Positions 22,471 through 25,613 of a stretch of 25,613 nucleotides of DNA are shown in pieces. The DNA comes from Gymnopilus junonius. Its lineage: Eukaryota > Basidiomycota > Agaricomycetes > Agaricales > Galerinaceae. The translations under genes and the position numbers were made by a program. Below the pieces are notes generated by a model. It had not been told where the DNA came from and ran no database searches. It worked only from the letters and a program-made list of their open reading frames with translations. The DNA lies in NCBI GenBank assembly GCA_015501075.1, contig JADNYJ010000450.1, positions 1 to 25,613 on the forward strand, read 5' to 3'. The first letter of the stretch is position 1. Every line of letters starts with the position of its first letter.

Positions 22471-22943
22471 TTGGCATGTAAGTTTGCACAGTACTAATAA
22501 TTTAAATTAGTACCTAACTTATAAATGCACATCAGGTATTTTGATGTTTGATGAGGAGGTATTTAATATGGTAAGTATAACAGCCCTCAAATAAACCCAT
22601 TGTTTTTTGAGTGCAGTGAATCTGAGTGGAGTTTACAAGGTGAGAACATAGTCTAAAATAAGAGAAGAAAGAACTCAGTAGTAGAAACACACTAAGTAAA
22701 TATATTGAATACCTGAACTGCTACTTTCTTAGGCAGTTCTTCACACTTAGCTTGCTGCAAGCTGCTGTTTCTCTGGCCTCTGTGTCAGCTTTTTGGGTGA
22801 GTAAATAACTTACTGCCTCCCTTTGATGATTATTTCTTCTAATACCCTTGTTTTATAGTCATTTTACCTATTTATTATTTACCTAAAATCATACTTGAAC
22901 CTTAGCTGATAAAAGTTCATATATATTATTATATTGATTCTAC

Positions 22944-23004
22944 TCTCTACTCTTCCCAACATGGTAGTTTCTAAATTACCACCAGCCAAATCTTGTGCTT
23001 TATG
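22944..23004. repeat. Diverged 60 bp repeat, distant copy
   Basis: CTACTCTTCCCAACATGG followed by CCACCAGCCAAATCTTGTGC matches, with many differences, the pair at 24961-25104. Confidence 0.5.
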
Positions 23005-23249
23005 ATCTAATTATGATGCTGCATAAGAGTATCAAAACAGAGATGTCATTCCCTGGCCCAAGTTTGGACCACAGTAGCAGTTTTGCCCAAAGATCTGGGT
23101 GTTACTCAAAAGAGAGAGCAGGGTGGAGAGAGCTGAAATCCTGGCTGTGGACTGCATAATAAAGAATGCAGGGATCTATCAGTGCTGGGCACTGGCTGAG
23201 GATTAGCAAAACTGCACAAAACTGCTCCAAATTTCTTCAGATCAATGAT

Positions 23250-23738
23250 CTACTGCTTAGGTACTAGTTGGCAGGTACTGAGAGAATAGATTACCCTAAT
23301 TGAAGCCCAGGCATTGTACATGAGACAATTAGAAGTTGGGAGGAGCAGCTGCTTTCTTGGTCTTCTTGTTAAGCTTCTTCCATCTAGCTTTAGCTCTTCC
23401 TGTCTCTTAGACTCATCATCAAAGGGAGTGGGTTTGAGGTGTATCAGAAGAGAGAAGGGTGCATTGAGAGGATAAGCTGTGTCAAGGCTAAAGGCTGGTT
23501 GCCAGCTATTATTGGAGAGACCATTTATGTTGTTATATTCCTTGTCCATTATGAAGTCACACCCATATTCCTGACATCTGCTGTGTTCCTTCCCGCTACT
23601 ATACTTGGAAGGTGGCAGCATCATCTGAAGTGGTGAAGACAAACCAGAAATTTTGTGTTTCTCTCTCCTTGTTATAAGATCAAGTAATCTTTTTAAGGTC
23701 ATTTTTGTGAAGATTGTCATTAGTCCAAAGCCTGACAT
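23250..23738 (-). other. 162-codon frame, probably a remnant or chance
   Basis: The longest open frame in the CpG-poor block. It has no domain I recognise: a Lys/Arg-rich start (LKRLLDLITRREKHK) and a segment DDESKRQEELKLDGR. It may be a degraded transposon gene, or simply open because stop codons are scarce locally. It has no visible promoter or introns. Confidence 0.15.
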
Positions 23739-24390
23739 GCTCTATTTACTTGATGTTAAAGTTGTTAATTTTACATCTGAATGTAGTTTGCAAGACAGGC
23801 ACTATGGACAACTAAAAATACAGAGGATGAAGATGATCTAAAGTGATGGAAGAAAGATTGGCCTGGTATCCACAAACCAATCCAACTGCTAGTCAAGAGA
23901 GGTGTTTCAATATGGGTAAAGAGGATAATTCATAAAAGTCCTCCAAAGGATTCTTGTGCATATCCAATTGCCTATGACTCCTATACATTACATGTTATAT
24001 TTACATGTATTTAGATATCAGCCAATGTATATCCTTATATACTAAAACTTCTTCATTTCCCCCCACCTCACCTGGCTGTCCTATATTTAATATGTGCCTT
24101 GAGCATATTGCATACTGGCCAAGCATTTTTATACTTGTCCAAAATATGGAAGCACTTAGCAGCCTAGTCACAATTGAGTGAGATATCATCACTAAAAATG
24201 AGGGAAGCTATATACTAGCTTGTATATGGCCTGTAATTTGTGTAGCTAGCTGATTCTTGTAACATTGAGTGGTGTTAAGTGTTTTATTGGCCTCTTCCTT
24301 AACAACTGCCTATGAGTAAAAAATGGTTTGACAGCTTGCCCAAAAAGCAATCAACTGAACTTACAGAAATGGCTTTGAAGTTGCTGCCCC

Positions 24391-24845
24391 TAGGGAGCAG
24401 CAGATCAAGGAGCACCCTAGAAGAATATAAGACTTGGAGTGCTGCTAGGCAGAGTATGCATCAGGGTTTCTTTTTATCTTATCTTATCTTGCTCTTTGGT
24501 TCTATTCTATTTCTCATTCTTCCAAGGACTTGTAGAAATTTCCCTAACATTCCAGTTTGGGACAGTCTTTAGTAAAACTTTAAAGAGTATTATAGAATTA
24601 TGTAGAATGTTCCTTTTCCTTCTTTTCCTTTCTTGAAGGTACTTTTGTATTTCCTTGGAGTTCTTTTAGTAGAACATTCTAGAAGTAAGATCTTTCTCTT
24701 TGTTGCCAACATCATCTAATTTGTCTAAAGAGTATACCACTTCAATTATTATAAATACATTGAAAGTTAAAATATTGAAGCCCTTCCAAAGCTCAAAGAG
24801 GGGACATAGGAAAGATAGAAAAAGAAGTTGATGACCAAAAGTTTA
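24391..24845. repeat. Direct repeat, copy 2 of a 450 bp pair
   Basis: Same orientation as 19277-19726, starting TAGGGAGCAGCAGA and ending CAAAAGTTTA. Differences are mostly transitions (for example ATTGCCAATATC against GTTGCCAACATC) plus a 6-7 bp insertion near 24443. An 86-codon frame at 24312-24572 runs across its left border and is therefore unlikely to be a real gene. Confidence 0.9.
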
Positions 24846-24960
24846 TACTTTTCATTTTTTAACTGTTATTACTGTTGAACATAATCTAGGTAAATGGATA
24901 GAGTAGAGCTATGATTAGCTATATGGGAATTAACATCTAACTTGTAATATAGGCTCTACC

Positions 24961-25104
24961 CTCTACCCTTCCCAATAAGGCAATATCTGACTTCCCACCT
25001 GCCAAATCTTGTACCTGACTACCTAAACAGGAAGGGCACAGGTGGACTACCCTTTCCAATAAGGCAATATTTGACTTTCTACCAGCTACAACTTGTGCTT
25101 TGCC
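24961..25104. repeat. Two tandem copies of a 60 bp repeat, period about 85 bp
   Basis: Copy one at 24961-25020 and copy two at 25046-25104 share CCAATAAGGCAATAT and an ACTT-rich stretch ending near CTTGTRCYT. On the minus strand a short frame reads AGRKSNIALLERV and AGGKSDIALLGRV, so the repeat may once have coded for a repeated peptide. A third, more distant copy is at 22944. Confidence 0.6.
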
Positions 25105-25115
25105 ATGTAAAAGAA

Positions 25116-25613
25116 AGATGACAGGGTCCTTTTCCACAAATGATGTTATATAGCAAACTTTGGGACCAAGGAAGGGCAATGAGAATTGATGAGTTCCACA
25201 ATATTTGAGCCTAATCCATGTGTTTGCATATTAGCAATATATCATGTGCATGCCAATAAAGATGAGTGGATAATGCTCATAATGAATAAGCAGTAGTGAG
25301 AGTAGTACAGAATGTAGTAAGGGTACTTGAGTGAGGGGTTCTTGAGGGATCCTTCAAAAGTGGGTGAAGTGAAGAAAGGATATTATAAACATGAGTTGTT
25401 GATTGAAAATAAATGTGGGGTTTTTATAGGTTTTGGTGTGTCCTGTAGATCTGAGATCATATTATTTGATATCTTTTTATTATCATCTATAAGGTTTTGA
25501 AGTGATTTGGTGCAATCATTTCTGTTTTCTATTGATCACTTGCAAGTCATTCACAGATTCAATGAGCTGAGTTCTTCCACAAGCACCAGAAGTGGGATCA
25601 AGTAATCTCTTCT
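25116..25613. other. No gene seen
   Basis: CpG-free AT-rich sequence up to the window end, with no open frame of note and no recognised repeat. Confidence 0.5.

Larger units (their letters stand above)
19727..24390. other. Interior between the two direct repeats, no recognisable gene
   Basis: About 4.7 kb of CpG-free DNA. The length would suit the inside of an LTR retrotransposon, but no gag, protease, reverse transcriptase or integrase motif could be read in any frame and no primer-binding site follows copy 1. It contains the minisatellite at 20942, nested inverted motifs at 22288 and the longest remnant frame at 23250. Confidence 0.55.
16833..25613. other. CpG-depleted, gene-free block
   Basis: From about 16840 to the window end I find only about four CpG (near 17456, 21636, 22454 and 23595) in nearly 8.8 kb, where base composition would give roughly 300 (my estimate). 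TG and CA are abundant. No frame longer than 162 codons exists, and none resembles a known protein. This is the mark of old repeat DNA after cytosine methylation and deamination at CpG, or of a RIP-like process. The block continues beyond the window. Confidence 0.85.

Noticed and set aside
19976..22632. CAGTGAATCTGA sequences at 19979 and 22615 as hAT-type terminal repeats
   Set aside because: Both copies are in the same orientation, the match ends after about 20 bp, and no flanking 8 bp duplication is visible.
24312..24572. An 86-codon frame as a gene
   Set aside because: It crosses the left edge of direct repeat copy 2, has no recognised domain, and lies in CpG-stripped DNA.
19277..24845. 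A complete LTR retrotransposon
   Set aside because: No TG...CA ends, no target duplication, no primer-binding site after copy 1, and no readable gag or pol motif between the repeats.
1..25613. tRNA, rRNA or CRISPR features
   Set aside because: No cloverleaf, ribosomal core sequence or regularly spaced identical repeats with unique spacers were seen.

Overview
The window looks like nuclear DNA of a basidiomycete fungus, most likely an Agaricomycete. This rests on intron-rich genes with 44-68 bp introns (GTRNGY donors, YAG acceptors), a fungal-type Helitron, and protein families I know mainly from mushroom-forming fungi (a JmjC-type dioxygenase, an Spt5-like NGN/KOW protein, and two uncharacterised families). 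No species can be named from the sequence alone.

Layout. Positions 1-5721 (minus strand) hold a decayed Helitron: an unrecognised N-terminal open frame, two SAP-like/zinc-knuckle units, a DUF6570-like region, an HUH Rep core with both tyrosines, and the start of the PIF1 helicase, whose Walker A motif lies at the left edge in a shifted frame. Positions 5998-8220 (minus) hold an Spt5-like NGN/KOW gene, and 8691-13171 (plus) a multi-exon JmjC-like gene. These two are divergent around a roughly 470 bp spacer containing a perfect 14 bp palindrome. The pair is bracketed by the same 34 bp stem-loop repeat: one copy at 5785, and three copies in a 91-92 bp tandem array at 13248-13463. Positions 13465-15313 (minus) and 15446-16832 (plus) hold two uncharacterised fungal genes, the second clearly broken. 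Nearly every gene keeps good splice sites but carries several single-base frame breaks, so the block is either decaying or carries assembly indels.

From about 16840 to the right end the character changes abruptly. The DNA is AT-richer, has no recognisable gene, and is almost free of CpG (about four CpG by eye in 8.8 kb). This is the expected mark of intense CpG-directed methylation/deamination or a RIP-like process. Inside it are two near-identical 450 bp direct repeats 5.1 kb apart, an LTR-like fragment, a 12 bp minisatellite and other diverged repeats.

The best candidates for something undescribed are the stem-loop-bounded pair of chromatin/transcription-type genes (Spt5-like plus JmjC-like) beside a Helitron, and the sharp border between this CpG-containing block and the CpG desert. 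Their joint function is inference, not shown by the sequence.
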